From Mytilus galloprovincialis (taxonomy: Eukaryota > Mollusca > Bivalvia > Mytilida > Mytilidae): DNA of 64,000 bases. Each line of letters opens with the position of its first letter. Position 1 is the first letter of the stretch. Below are positions 45,701 through 58,106 of this stretch, piece after piece. The translations under genes were made by a program, and so were the position numbers. The notes under the pieces were generated by a model. The model was not told the DNA's origin and searched no databases. It worked only from the letters and a program-made list of their open reading frames with translations. Location: positions 79,943,410-80,007,409 of the forward strand of contig NC_134839.1 in assembly GCF_965363235.1 (NCBI RefSeq). Direction: 5' to 3'.

Positions 45701-47499
45701 ATGATCCACAAGAGTCAACTTTAGATGATCAATATCAAAGCTTAATGTACATGAATTGCTGCTTGATTGTTGGTCTTTAAAGCGGAAATGCATGTTAAAG
45801 ATTATTCATCCTCTCTTCTGTTCTGATACAACTCAACTTATTATTTGTATATGAGACATGGATAGTATTAATCTAAAGCACGTTTACATAGACTTTCCTC
45901 GGAATGTAACAAAATCGAGGAATTATTCTTCTGTCGTCTTCCCCTACTCTAATTCACCTACAATTTAACTGTATACAGTGAACTTATAGCCCCATTCTCG
46001 TCAGAAATTTGACAATCTCACATCGCAAATGCATAAGGATCATCCCGGATAATTTAACAAGTAAAAGAAAGTGGAAAGAAGGTAGTAGATCTTGATAGAA
46101 AAAATATAATACACCAATGTATTTAACTATTGGATATTAGATTAAATGTTATGTATTAGTAAAGAATGTGATAAACGTGTACAGGGGATATATATGATGC
46201 ATCGGTGCAATAGTTTCCTTGTCATTATAATATCCAGAAAAGTCGTAACTTACCTAGAGGCGCATGCAATTGCAAAGAAACACACCAACACCAGAGATTT
46301 CTGGAAAAAATCGATTGCATTATCACTTCTTCAAATAAAATAAAAGACAGAAGAGATCAAAATCCGAATCATAAAACTTAGACAAGACCTTTTTTCTAAA
46401 TTGTGTTTAATAGGTTAGGTCAAAAAGAAAACCCGATTATCTTTTTATCGTTCTATTACTGGTCGTTTCTTTCTCCCTAAGACAGTTTTACGCTTGACGA
46501 AAGCAAGCTTGATAACGTCTCCTCTCGCATTGTGACGTCGCTGATAACTTCTCCTCTCACATTGTGACGTCGCTGATAATGCCTGGTCTCGTTTTGAAGT
46601 CTTGATACGAAAATTACGGAGCAACAGAGCAGGGTGATATAGGCAGAGGGAAGGACGATAATACGAATTGTCAATTTGAAGTTGTGAACAAACAAATAGG
46701 TGTAACACTGCTTTTTATGACGTGAATTATACGCGTCTTATATCTATCGCTAGGTCGCTGACATAACTTTTTGACTGATGGTCTTTGAGGTTATATCTAC
46801 CCAGAATACAGTGCTTTGGTTTTAGTAAGATTCGGATATCACATTTTGATACTATTTATTCTGTATACACTATGTCATGTCCTTCCGGTTAAACTTGGTT
46901 TATATTGACTTTCTAAACATTTGATTTTGAAGGAGTCTGGTGAAGCTTATTTTTCCCTTAAATGGTATTATCCTATTGCAATATAATTTAAATAACACAT
47001 TTAACAATTAATTAAATGTTAAACACATGTTAAAGTTAAGAAATTCTGGCTCCTGTGTGTTTGACCTTTAAAAACCGATATGGCGGCTTTTTGTCAGAAA
47101 GTTTTACTCTACCTTTTTTTATATTAATTTATTGTGGAATATATGACGGAATTTTTTTGAAAGTGAACTGAAAGAAAAACTACTTTAATCAACTTTTTTT
47201 TATGAAAACCACAGATTCAATGGAACTTTTAAGGCTTTATAAATGTTAAGTATTTTTTGTGGTTTTGTTTTCTTCTTTAATGCAGTTTATAACCATGCTA
47301 GATATCAGTGTGAACTAGAATAGATCTTCCGTTATTCTAAACGAAGTTACATAGAATTTTAAAGTTTAAAGAAAAAATATATATTGCATTATGTAAATAG
47401 ATAATCTGCATCAAGTGTCTGGAAAAGTGCAGTAAAGATTTATTTTTAAAGCCAAGTAATATTCAGACCTGCGCTATAGATCTTATAAAATCTTACCAT
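42765..47499 (-). CDS. Secreted four-EF-hand calcium-binding protein, gene 3
   Basis: Minus-strand exons are 47499-47497 (the ATG, last codon of a first exon with a GTAAGA donor), 46300-46254, 45315-45200, 43360-43196 and 42823-42765 (TAA). All introns are GT-AG and the phases agree, giving 129 residues. The N-terminus MKSLVLVCFFAIACASS is a classic signal peptide. The loops are DRDANGIITIPE, DVNHDGTVTKQE, DLNDDGIINSKD and DLDGNGNVTAKE, with good ligand positions; loop 3 ends in Asp. Introns interrupt loops 2 and 4 at the same place as in genes 1 and 2. The stop codon overlaps an AATAAA. A TATA-like TTTATATG and a TGACGTTA lie 40-55 bp upstream of the ATG. The protein is probably secreted and binds calcium; its specific role is unknown. 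The ATG exon is the least certain part. Confidence 0.78.
44000..44190 (-). repeat. Dispersed repeat with ACCAAGTCAGG core, minus orientation
   Basis: Same family as 7265-7450 and 30940-31258. Lies in an intron of EF-hand gene 3. Confidence 0.8.
44200..44740 (-). mobile_element. Penelope-like copy (RT family A), 3' part, minus strand
   Basis: Segment 44515-44740 is the C-terminal coding end (counterpart of RKLLNQEF through DRYGI of the 32.4-kb copy) with disrupted frame, and 44200-44456 is tail A. It lies in the intron between the second and third EF-hand exons of gene 3, in the same orientation as the gene. Confidence 0.8.
44862..45052 (+). repeat. SINE-sized repeat with GGCAATCATACCACATCTTC end
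   Basis: Shared blocks are GGCCGTTAGTTTTCTCGTTT, GAATTGTTTTACATTGTCAT, TTTATAGCTGACTATGCGG and GGCAATCATACCACATCTTC. Copies at 49160-49310, 59438-59545 and 61068-61248 are all in plus orientation. No tRNA-type A and B boxes were identified, so the class is open. Confidence 0.75.
46511..46590. repeat. 32-bp tandem repeat with TGACGTCG motifs
   Basis: Two full copies (46511-46542 and 46543-46574) and part of a third begin GATAAC and contain CATTGTGACGTCGCT. The TGACGTCG differs from the CRE palindrome by one base. The repeat lies in intron 1 of EF-hand gene 3. A regulatory role is a guess. Confidence 0.6.
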
Positions 47500-47536
47500 A
47501 TTGCTGCGTTTAGATATTCAGGAAAATGATTGTAAG

Positions 47537-47552
47537 ATAACGTCATATAAAG
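47537..47552 (-). promoter_or_regulatory. TATA-like element upstream of EF-hand gene 3
   Basis: On the minus strand CTTTATATGACGTTATC lies 40-55 bp upstream of the candidate start codon at 47499, a spacing that allows a short 5' UTR. Evidence is position and composition only. Confidence 0.3.
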
Positions 47553-48509
47553 ACAAAGGTCATAGTCAACAGTACCTTATCTTACTTTATTCAAATGATA
47601 ATCTTTGTATTTACGTCGAAGAAATTAGCATATGTTACATAATGTGTAACTACGTTTGGACACATTTTATCTCAATCTATGTCTTTAGTACTTCGCCACT
47701 GACATGAAAACATGGATGCTGTGATAATAAAGTTAGCTGATAAAAAAGTGTTAATATTATTTGAAATTAATGAATATATTTCTCTCTTGCAAAACTCTGA
47801 TTCCTTGCCCGGTTTTGGCTATAACAATTTGTCTATTTTTGTTAATATGCTCTTATTTCTTTAATACGTTTTGTTTTTTCAAATATTTTTTTGCTCGAGC
47901 ACGACGGAAAAGACAATTATAGTCGGATACGTATCTGTTGCAGTAAGGTTGGTATCGTTTATATTATCATTTATAGTTGTCTTGTTCAAATAAACTTTGG
48001 TTGGGATATATTCTGATATACATTACTTTTTTATCGAATGCATGGCTGTCTATAATATGTGAAGAACTGGCTTTTAAGTATATTTTTTACCATGTAAATA
48101 TAGAAATATTTGTTTTTGTTGCCATATATATACTTCCTCCTTTATTATTAAAATCAATCACTTTGTTTTTGGTACATTTTATATATACCAAATCGGACTT
48201 TGTTTTAGGTGTATGTTTATTTTAGTTATACCAAATCGGACTAAGAACATAAGGGTTGTTTCAAATACATGTGTCTGATTTTAGATAATCTTATTTAAAC
48301 TAAAAAGTGTGTCGACAGTCTAAAAGTTTTAGGTTTTTAACCTCAAGAGATATTTTTGTAACTGCTAAAGTGTCAATAGTCGCTAAATTAACACAGATTT
48401 ACGTAAAGTTTTACGAAAATATCGGTCAGTAAACAACGACTTTAATTGACAATCGCTATGTGCGTTCCTTCCCAAACTAAGGAGCCTGTAAAGAGCAAAA
48501 TAAAACAAA
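47553..48509. other. AT-rich intergenic stretch
   Basis: Nothing recognised beyond a pair of ATACCAAATCGGACT repeats at about 48187 and 48229. Confidence 0.4.
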
Positions 48510-48780
48510 ATACATAACTCAATGGACAATTCTAAACCGAAAGTTCCTAACCAAATGCCAAAATCAAAAGCTCAAACACATTAAACGGATGGATAACAAC
48601 TATCATATTTCTGACTTGGTACAGGCATTTTCTGCATTTTCTTATGTACAAAATGATGGATTAAACCTGGTTTTAAAGCTAGCAAAACCTCTCACTTGAA
48701 TGACAGTCGCAAACACTTCAATTAAAGTGTCAACGATGTATAAACAAACCAACCATTAAAGGTAAAATGTCTAAAAATAG
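48510..48780 (-). repeat. Dispersed repeat with ACCAAGTCAGG core, minus orientation
   Basis: Carries the complement of ACCAAGTCAGAAATATGATA, ACCAGGTTTAATCC and the AAGTGAGAGG block, as in 29780-30110. Confidence 0.75.
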
Positions 48781-49159
48781 ATTTCAACAGTCAACATTGT
48801 GTTATAATCTATATAACTTCATACAAAAGCAAATAACTACACCAACAAGCAATATTTCAACAAAGACAAATAAAAAGGCAAATTAATAAAACACATCAGC
48901 AAAAACAAAAATAGAAAAGATAAATGAATCAAAGCAAAACAACACAAAGACGGAATGTACATGTACCGAAATACTTTAAATGATATTTCTAAAGATCCTC
49001 TTTCACAGCGGACACATTTTTTCCAATCTTCGAACATGCAGATGAGCCAGCAATGTACCTTTTTTGTACGGAATTTTGTGTGAATTAAGGTATCAAAAAC
49101 AAACAAGGTAAGTTCTCCGATATCATGTAAGTCGGTGGCTGTTTGTGGGTTCCAGTCTG

Positions 49160-49310
49160 ATATTATTGTTTTAAAGCAAATATCAGACCCTTTGCTTTTT
49201 TCCGATTGCTTTCACATTTGTTCATGTCGCGGTCCTTTATAGCTTATTATACGGTTTGGGATTACCTTATTGGTAAGGGCCTATGGTAACTTATGGTTTC
49301 TTACATCCAC
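49160..49310 (+). repeat. Diverged SINE-sized repeat
   Basis: Shares TTCATGTCGCGGTCCTTTAT, AGCTTATTATACGGTTTGGG and the following CCTATGGTAACTTATGG-type block with 44862-45052 and 61068-61248. Confidence 0.55.
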
Positions 49311-49459
49311 GCCTTACATAGGTCTCACGTGTAAAGAAGTCGCTTACATGTATTTGATACTTTTTAAAATTTAATCATCAATAATCATTCAAATAAGCCA
49401 AACCCTGAACATTGTCTGGGGAGTCCTTATAAATGGTCCGAGTTTACATTATGGACGGT

Positions 49460-49740
49460 CCGAGTTGACTTTAGAAGATGACCCGAATGATCTCTGCACC
49501 GTGATATTCCATATTTGTCAAACTACCACATCCACTTATAAATTTAAATTTTCGTTGGTTAAACTGTCACCATCACTAATCGATGTGTCTCTGTCTGAAC
49601 ACAAGACAGAAATGTTTTACTTTGATCATCACCAATTAGTTCACCGATGTGATGTGTCTCTTAATGAACTGAAAAAGACATGTTTTTTGTGGTGTTTTTT
49701 TTTTATTATTATAAAGGCACCCGAATACTTAGAGTAGTCA
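49460..49740 (+). mobile_element. Decayed RT fragment (family C-like C-terminus)
   Basis: Translation gives FDHHQLVHRCDVSLNELKKT, which parallels the C-terminal YGHHHALVYQNDVSVSKISKD of the 35.8-kb copy. Upstream sequence is too diverged to place. Stretch 49741-50929 beyond it shows nothing recognised. Confidence 0.5.
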
Positions 49741-50929
49741 GTAACCAGTTAACTTTATATTTTGAATACATTTATTTTCGTGGATATCAATTTTCGTGCA
49801 TTGCTGAAAACTTGTATATTCGTGGATACATGTATTTGATTTCATGGTTTTGTCAAACTCTGTATACATTTGTACAAAGCCTATTTAATATATGCTATTC
49901 GTTGAACATTTGAATTTGTTGTTCACCTGAACCCACGAAACCCACGAAAATTGGTATCCAATGAATGAATCCTCAGTAGTGTGTGTCACATTCCCTATTT
50001 CGACATATTTTACTGAGTCTGAATATTTTTTTTTATTAAAATTCTTACGACAACATTTTTGTGTATGGAATGAGTCGCTTATTCTCATGATAACTTTACC
50101 CTGTATGTGCAGCCGACCTTTCTTCATTAAGAGTTCATGTGATTCTCAATGGGTTTGTTCTCTTAATTTGAATCTTTTAAGTGTACTTCATTAATGCATT
50201 TTGAACGAATAACTACTGTTGCATTTATCAACTCTTATTTACAGACATATATAATATCGATATAATACATTTATTTCCCGAGCCTGATGATAAAATTTGT
50301 TCACTCAAGAATATAAAGACATTTTCGAGAGTGAGCAAATCTTCATATCTTCCGAGGCCAAGGAAAACTATTGTTTTATTTTATTGCCTATGCTTTGTAC
50401 ATTACCTGAACATAAAATATTAGTTTGCATCCATTTTTTTATCTGCTTGTTTTTATACGAATTTATTTTTTGCGAAGCATTCCTTTACTCTTTTTTAAAT
50501 CAGGATGTTAAATTGAAAAAAAGCTTTTAAATATGGTGAAATGCCAGTGGAACATTGTTTTCAACACCTGTGCATTGTCAGATACTATTTTCCTCTTTTT
50601 GTGGGGGAAATTTGGATTTTATATATATTTTTTTTAATATATATTTTGCTTTTTTTAGTCCTATAATTTTTATTTTTCATTTTGGAATTTTTGTTATTTT
50701 CTTTGCATTTTTGATTTAATTTAATTATTTTTATGATCTGCAATATTTACATCTTTTAAATTTCTGCCAAAATTTCATTTATCCCCAGGTACACAAGGGT
50801 TGAGAGTTATTTACACTCGGGCATTTAACTAATCAGATTTTGGTATTTGCTGCATAAGAATAAAATAACCAACATTTATTAATGTATATTTGATATTATT
50901 TGTGTCTGTCATCTGTAATTAAAATTTAG

Positions 50930-51105
50930 TACGCCAGACGCGCGTTTCGTCTACATAAGACTCAACAGTGACGCTCATATCGAAATAGTTATAAAGCCAA
51001 ACAAGTACAAAGTTGAAGAGCATTGAAGAGGATCCAAAATTCCACAAATTTAAGTCAAATATAGCTAAGGTAATCTCTGCCTGGTATAAGTTTCGAAGTC
51101 ACCAA
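50930..51105 (-). mobile_element. Hammerhead-ribozyme repeat, decayed long-type copy, minus strand
   Basis: The minus strand carries the hammerhead segment at 50930-50976 with stem II (GTCT...AGAC), GAAA and CGCGCGTC intact. The CUGAUGA core reads CUGUUGA, so it is probably inactive. Next to it is the CTTCAACTTTGTACTTG block of the long-type unit (51000-51025). Confidence 0.75.
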
Positions 51106-52883
51106 AAATACTTGAAACGAAAACGTAGAAATTGTGATAAGCGGAATGTGTTTTCTTTCTGAAATGGAACATGATTTTTCATTCGTTGACATTTCTTAAA
51201 TTAACACCTTCGCCACAGCATTGACAGATTCCCAGTATGCTTTACATGTAAATAGGAGTTGAGAGAAGTGACGATCCCTATTGTCTGAATTATATTTACA
51301 CCTGCCTCCTGGTATTTCCATTTCTGTGACTGGATTTTGATCGTAAGTAGCTAGTTATAGTTTGTTTATAGTAAGTAATTGACTAAATCTTGTTTTACAG
51401 AATCGTGATCTAATCAAAACTGTACATAGTTTTTCTTGATTCTTTTTTATGTTCCTCGTTGATCCTTTTGTTATTCAACTTTTCTAGATTAAAAGGAGAG
51501 AGTTGAGAATAATAATTTTCGTTCCACAGCACGAACATATTAAGTAAAATAGAATAAGTAATTTTCTCCTGTAAACTTATAAATAACATCATTATAGAGT
51601 AGCTCGCAGCTACACATAGCTTGATTTTCACGTTAGAAATTTAGTCACATGTTATTTACATAAAGTGTATGTTGCAAGATGATATTTATCTTTGATAATA
51701 ATAATTGTCATTAAAATAATCTGAATATCTATTGTTCATTAAACGTGAAACAAACATCAGAACCAGAGAATGCTTCGCTTTTCCTCCATCGTACCATTAT
51801 TTGAAATATATTTCTAAAAAATGTTACCGAGACCTCTAAGGTCTCTTAAATTAATTCCTAATGCTTATCCTTGACTTGTATTGAATCAAGACTTTAAATT
51901 CATAATGGCTACTACACAACTAAGCACACAGTATTTAGAAGGAAAGGTGAAGAATTATTGAAGTCTAAGAAGGACTTTTACTTTGTGAACATCTACGATT
52001 ATAATCCGACTCAGTGTTTCAGCTCCGTATTTAGCAAGGTACATTTATATTTCATTAACGAGTGATTGCACTAGAAATGAATCTTGAACATTCAAATAAT
52101 CAATCGGTTAATTATCATTGTAATTTATTTTTTTCTTAACATAATTTTCACCGTGGACCTGGATCAACTGTCTTTTTAAACATCAGTGCCTTTGAATGAT
52201 ACCGAATTCATAAACATGTACCATTTTCTGACTATTTCCATGCAATTGTTGTTGCAATGATCCTTTTTTCTGATTTTTTTTCAACATTTCGGTGATATCT
52301 TTATAAGTTTTACTGTTTTTGTTACTTTAATTACTTATTGTAAGTAACGCAGAAAAAATATAAAAAAAAACATTTAGACGTATGTACACAATTGTCAAAA
52401 ATATTAATAATAACTTGGCATTATTGATTTACTATAATCAAAAATGTATTTTCCAATCTGTAAATTAAGTACTATAAGTTCAGCAGACATAGTATATCCT
52501 TGTCGCAAATAATGTCATAGACAGAATGTGAAAAATAAGTGTCAACCATTTGTGACGCAAATTAAAAGGTGTGAAGATGCCAAGAGGCAACACAACAACA
52601 CCATGGAGAAAGAAAAAAATTAATAACAGACAACCGACAGCTTATAAAACAACGTATAAATATTCAATCATTATTTATTTCCGTGTACATCATTAAAAAA
52701 ACGCGGTTGTTCGTATCGTATTCGTATGCTGTATTGTGATGATATTTAAATGTTATCTTTTAATATTCTATAATTAGTTGAGTGACGTTTTTGAGTTATT
52801 TCATGTATTCTTTTACATTTATTTAAGGCTTAACAAAGAAGGATGAACAACACTATCATAGGTAAATAAGATATTTTATTTAA
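51106..52883. other. AT-rich stretch, nothing recognised
   Basis: No supported gene, RNA or repeat. Confidence 0.4.
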
Positions 52884-53365
52884 AGGGAACTCTTGGTTTA
52901 ATAGCTTCCTTGTGAGCAGCAACCCTCTATCAAGAAAATCATGATAGGAAATACAAGCACGAGAATATCGTATCAATTGGGAGATATATACCCCGTATGC
53001 AGGTGCTGCTGGAATGTTGCTACTTAGAAATGGAAAGTTCACAATTGCAAAGCTGAAATCATCTCTTTTGTCATAAAGTTTTGTTTTCAACCGACCCTCA
53101 TTGTCAATTTCTAGATGTAAGTCAAGATATGAGGCTGACTTAACTGTATCTATAGTATCCTTTATCTCTAGTTTGATTGGATAGACGCGTTCCACATAGT
53201 CACCAAATTTTGAATTATTTAGTGAAAGAACATCATCTATATAGCGGAAAGTAGAGTTAAAGGATATCGCTAACTTCTTATCTTTCTTCCTAAGAAGTTC
53301 CTGCATGAAGTCAGCCTCATAATAATAAAGAAACAAGTCGGTAAGTAGAGGGGCACAATTTGTTA
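52884..53365 (-). mobile_element. Penelope-like RT fragment (family A), minus strand
   Basis: The minus-strand frame reads LFLYYYEADFMQELLRKKDK, RYIDDVLSLNN, LDLHLEIDNEGRLKTKLYDK and ends near TRKLLNQEF. It has neither the upstream GIPMG block nor the 3' tail, so it is truncated at both ends. The frame is open through its length. Confidence 0.82.
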
Positions 53366-54239
53366 CTTTGGTAAATGTATGTGATTATTATGCCATTGTG
53401 GCGAACAATCGGGTTTTATCTTATGAGGCTGTCCGTTTGTCCTTCTCTACGTCCGTCCTCAGAGGGGACATGGTTTATCTTGCTGTCATCTTTATATTGT
53501 TTTATAAATGATCATCTTTATTAATTTAAAGTATGTTTCAATGTCCAAATTTTAGACAATTTATGATTTTGATGTCTACAGGTATATGACAACACCTATT
53601 GAAAAGTCTGAATGTAGTCTGAACAGTTTTAAATCGACTGCAAACGAACTGTCTGAATAGTACTTAATTTACCACAGAGGGTAAGTCTGAAAATTTACTG
53701 AATGACTGTAAAGGACTTCAAAACTTATTGTTAATTCATTTTAGACCTGTTCAGATCAACCAGTAGTTACAACTCATTGATAAACTGTTTTGCTACTATC
53801 ATACAGAAAATATTTACAACATTAAAATATTGCATTCTTGAGAATCCTTACAGATTATGCGTTTTAAAAATTCGAAAAAAAAGGTTATTTGAAGAGTAAA
53901 ATTGAAATTTATGTTATGCACTTCATCTTCAGATACCAAGCCTGTTTGCCTTAACGGAAAATATCATTATTCAGTTGAATTTAGTTGTTATGGTGTCAAG
54001 GTATGACAGATCTGTTTACTTTTTATATAAAAAGTCAATGTTGAGGAGTTTTAATGCTGGATTCGCCTACCTCAGCCTAAGGCCACCAATGGGTCTTCAA
54101 CGCAGATGAAAATATCACACAAAATGGCGTAATGCTTCGGTCCTCTAAACAATAATGTATCCTAGTTTGACTATCCCTCTGGTATCTTTCGTCCCTCTCT
54201 TAGCGAAATGGACGCCTCAATAATTTCCAAAACATACAA
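53366..54239. other. Mostly unrecognised, with a short tail-A fragment
   Basis: A GACTATCCCTCTGGTATCTT block at about 54168-54200 matches the end of tail A. Nothing else is recognised. Confidence 0.4.
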
Positions 54240-54372
54240 TTTAACTAAAACTTAGAAACAAAACACACAAGACTAAAAAGGCTAGAGGTTCCTGACTTAG
54301 GACATGCACAAAAATGTATATTTTAATCAAAACTTGTTAGATCTCAACCTTTCCTTATGCCTCTGAGACAAT
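54240..54372 (-). repeat. Internal fragment of retroelement tail B, minus strand
   Basis: On the minus strand it matches 42420-42560 (AGGGGGAGGGTTGAGATC-like, CCAAGTCAGGAGCCTCTGG-like and AGTCTTGT blocks), diverged. Stretch 54373-55659 shows nothing recognised. Confidence 0.6.
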
Positions 54373-55659
54373 GAGGAATAAGAAAAAACACATACACACA
54401 TACATACAGCAAATCGCGACTGAAACTCGGTTTGAAAGAAGTTCGCGTACGATGTTAGAACCAGGAACAGAAGAACTAAGAAGATCACAATGATAAAGAT
54501 AGATTAGCAAATGACTACCATTTGTGGTGTTACACATTTATTACATTTTAGTATGAATTATCTTTCTTTTATCATAAAATTAATTGTTTAAAATGTTTCC
54601 ATTTTTTTCTTTTTCTTCCTGATAATAGGTGAACTGCAAAATGCGGCAAATAATTTTTAAATAAAATACATTTGTTAACTTCTTAAGTGCTTTCTTAACA
54701 CAGAAAAGTATAGCACAATGGAAAAGTTTCAAGAGATTTCCTTTAATCACTTACCACAAGATGATGTTTGTTTGATTTCAGAAGCTCACAATTCTAATTT
54801 GATTGTAATATATCAATTAATTCAAACCAAAAACTGATTTCTTTTCAAATACTCTAAGTTATCACAAGTGATGGTAAATTTTTTTTACGGTTTTATCACA
54901 AGTTATGCCGATTTTCTTTGCACGGTTTTATTACAAGAAATGAAACGATTTCTTTTTTTGGTTTTTGATGTGGTCCTTCCAACATTTTTGAATCATAAGA
55001 TATACACCATAGCATGAAAGAAAATATGTTTCAATATCAGTTTTTTTCAATTGATTTAAAGAGCAAAAATCATTAATCTCATTCAGTAAATCATTTACAA
55101 AAAATATTCGTGACTCTCACATCATTTAAAAAAAAGAGTTGTATTTTGAAATTTTTAAACACAATCGGCTGGCTCAAGAAGTCATTTTGGTCATGAGCTG
55201 CGTTTCTCTTTTTTGCCACATTTTAAGGTATATTCTTCCAAAAATTATTAAAATATGAACTTGAGTAATGTCAAATAACGTCATGTTCTTTTTTGTAAAT
55301 AAAAAAGTTCTTCTGAAGCTACGAAGATAACCATGGGGTCGATGCCTCTGATGGAGGACTGTCAGTCCCCTAAGGTATCAACAGACTAGTAGCCAGTATG
55401 AAAAAATACAGATTGTGTGTGTTGTTTTTCTAGATTTGCGGTTATAAAATGTTTGAAATTATTTAGAATTATGAAATATATCTCCCTCAAGCAAAACTCT
55501 GTTTTCTTCTTATATTTTTTAATCCTTTTTTGACTTATAGCTCTTCGTCCACCTCGCAAATCACTGAAAAGACATCGATTGTCGAAATGTACACTCGTAC
55601 AGCAAAACTGTTATTTTTACCACTTTGAACATTTCGAACGCACAAATATGAGCATTCAA

Positions 55660-56308
55660 TTTATCAAGTACTTTAAAATTGACAATGAGGGTCGGTTGAA
55701 AACTAAACTTTACGACAAAAGAGATGATTTCAATTTTTCACTTGTGAACTTTCCATTTCTAAGTAGCAACATTCCAGCAGCACCGGCATACGGGTTATAT
55801 ATCTCTCAATTGATACGATATTCCCATGCTTGCAATTCCTATCATGATTTTCTTGATAGAGGGTTACTGCTCACAGGGAAGCTATTAAACCAAGAGTTCC
55901 AAATGGTGAAGTTGAAATCATCACTTCGTAAATTTTACAGCACCATAACTAGTTGGTTGACCGTTATGGAATAACCCTTTCACAAATTATATCAGATATG
56001 TTTCTTACGTCGTAACTACAATCACCTTCCCTTTCATGAATGTGGTCTACCGAATTAGACTATTTACGGGATTTGTTATAACATAAGCAACACGACGGGT
56101 GCCACATGTGGAGCAGGATCTGCTTACCCTTCTAGAGCATCTGAGACCACCCCTAGTTTTTGGTGGGGTTCGTGTTGCTTATTCTTTAGTTTTCTATGTT
56201 GTGTCACGTGTTTGTCTGTTTGTCTTTTTCATTTTTAGCCAGGCGTTGTCAGTTTATTATCGATTTATGAGTTTGACTGTCCCTCTGGTATCTTTCGTAT
56301 CTCTTTTA
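55660..56308 (+). mobile_element. Penelope-like copy (RT family A), C-terminal part and tail
   Basis: Coding remnant KIDNEGRLKTKLYDKRDDF to the C-terminus (NQEFQMVKLKSSLRKFY), then tail A at 56094-56308 in the standard order. The catalytic RT core is absent. The frame fails near the C-terminus. Confidence 0.85.
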
Positions 56309-57779
56309 AAAGAATTTTTGACAATCAAAAATATATTTACTTTCAATACAATATAACATTAAAAAGTTGTGGCGTATTTTTTCATAACAATCAATCCCTA
56401 CACGAACTTTACAAAACTCGAAACAAAGGAAAGGTTCAGTACAGTTATATATTCATTCACCTGTTATTTTTTATTCTCCGTCCTTGATTTCAAGTGGTTC
56501 AAAGTTATTGTGCTGTCATGCCAAGTACTTTATTGCTTCAAATCCGATTATTAATTCAATAATCAATTTAGTATTGAGGCTACAGTAATGTTCATCTACA
56601 TAATAACCTAGACCATAAGCCTACATATCTGCACCAATGGGTAAATAACATTTCTCATCGGCAAACTACTTTAGCCTTCAATTTAATCGATCCTCCATTA
56701 ATGTGTTGTTTATAAAATATATAATAGATATTATTTTAAATTTGTCCTTGTAAGTTGCTAACAAAACAGAAATTCATAAAACAAAATTACAAATCTATCA
56801 TAATTAACATCAAACTTTATGTTAATGTAAAAATACACAAATATCAGCTATAGACCACCGGACTAAAGGATTAAAAACAACTACAGGTCACTACCCGACC
56901 TTCAGCAATGAGCAAAACATACCTTACTTTTAACTTTTGTATGATTATCATTCCGATACGTCAATTACTTGTAAATTACTTATGACATTGACAATATTGG
57001 TTAGAAGTCATTGACATAAATATTAGAGTGTAATAAAGCATGTCGCCATAGTAATAATTTTAATGAGTTTAATGTCACTGCATCAGATGTGCATTTCGAA
57101 AATGTATGTCTCTTCACTGTGTATTTGAAAATATATGAGTTACCCTTCAGCAGCTTTGGACGTCTCTCCCCTTTCTTTTATTTAGTTTGTATGTTTGTAT
57201 ATCAAATATTTTTACATTTCTGCCTATAAAAACTAAATTTTTTGTGTGATTAATGTTGGCAAATATTAATATAGATGTAATAGTCGTAACAATCCAAGAC
57301 CCATCTTTTGCATATGAAAATCAAGTTTTCTTACGTAAACTTTGTTAAGACTTTTACCGTGTACTTTTAATTTACTATTTACATAAAAGTACAAATTGTT
57401 ATGACATGTTTATAAAAACCCGTTGAAATTGCAGTCATTTTGTTATACACTTACAACTATGTAGTCCGTCATTATATTCGTCAGCCATATGTTGTCACAA
57501 TGCATAATAGCATTGGACAGGTATTATATAACGACATCTAGGGGCGTTCTATGCGTTGAATCGTTACTTGAATTGGTTATAGTGTATTGTCCTTTATATA
57601 AATTTAGACCGCTTCTAAAATTGGGTTCATTCTTGTCATTTTATAATCATATTTTCAACTCACCCCTTATATGTGCATTACTGATACGTCACACTATTGA
57701 TACTAATATAGTTATTTAGCTCGGTCCGTTATATTTCAAATAACGTGTTTACCATATCAAACTTAGGATATAACTCTAT
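56309..57779. other. AT-rich stretch, nothing recognised
   Basis: No supported gene, RNA or repeat. Confidence 0.4.
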
Positions 57780-57912
57780 GTGACTGTTATCCTAGTGAAT
57801 GGTTTAGCTAGTTATATAACCAGGTTTAATCCACCATTTTCTACATACGGAAATGCCTGTACAAAGTCAGGTTTTTCCTTGGAGTTCGTTATTTTTATAA
57901 ATTGTACTTTTT
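57780..57912 (+). repeat. Dispersed repeat with ACAAAGTCAGG core
   Basis: A short copy of the 7265/30940 family (ATAACCAGGTTTAATCCACC and CCTTGGAGTTCG blocks). Confidence 0.65.
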
Positions 57913-58048
57913 AGAATAATATGTATGAGTTTGAATTGTGTTTAGTGTTTTGAAACGATCTGAAAACGATTACAATTCACATCTTTTCCGACTCTGATTC
58001 ATTAACAGAATCATACCTTCATGCAATTACAAATTTAAAAACAATCTT

Positions 58049-58095
58049 TTTATTTAAAAGTTATGTGAAGTTAGTTTATAAGATATGACTTTATT
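58049..58095 (-). terminator. Polyadenylation signals after the GPCR gene
   Basis: On the minus strand two AATAAA hexamers follow the stop codon, at 58095-58090 and 58054-58049. Confidence 0.5.
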
Positions 58096-58106
58096 TTCTT
58101 GTACTT

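Noticed and set aside
46511-46590. AACGTCTCCTC block considered as a third Helentron-like end
   Set aside because: The similarity to the 17.1-kb palindrome is only about 12 bases; there is no palindrome and no following body sequence.
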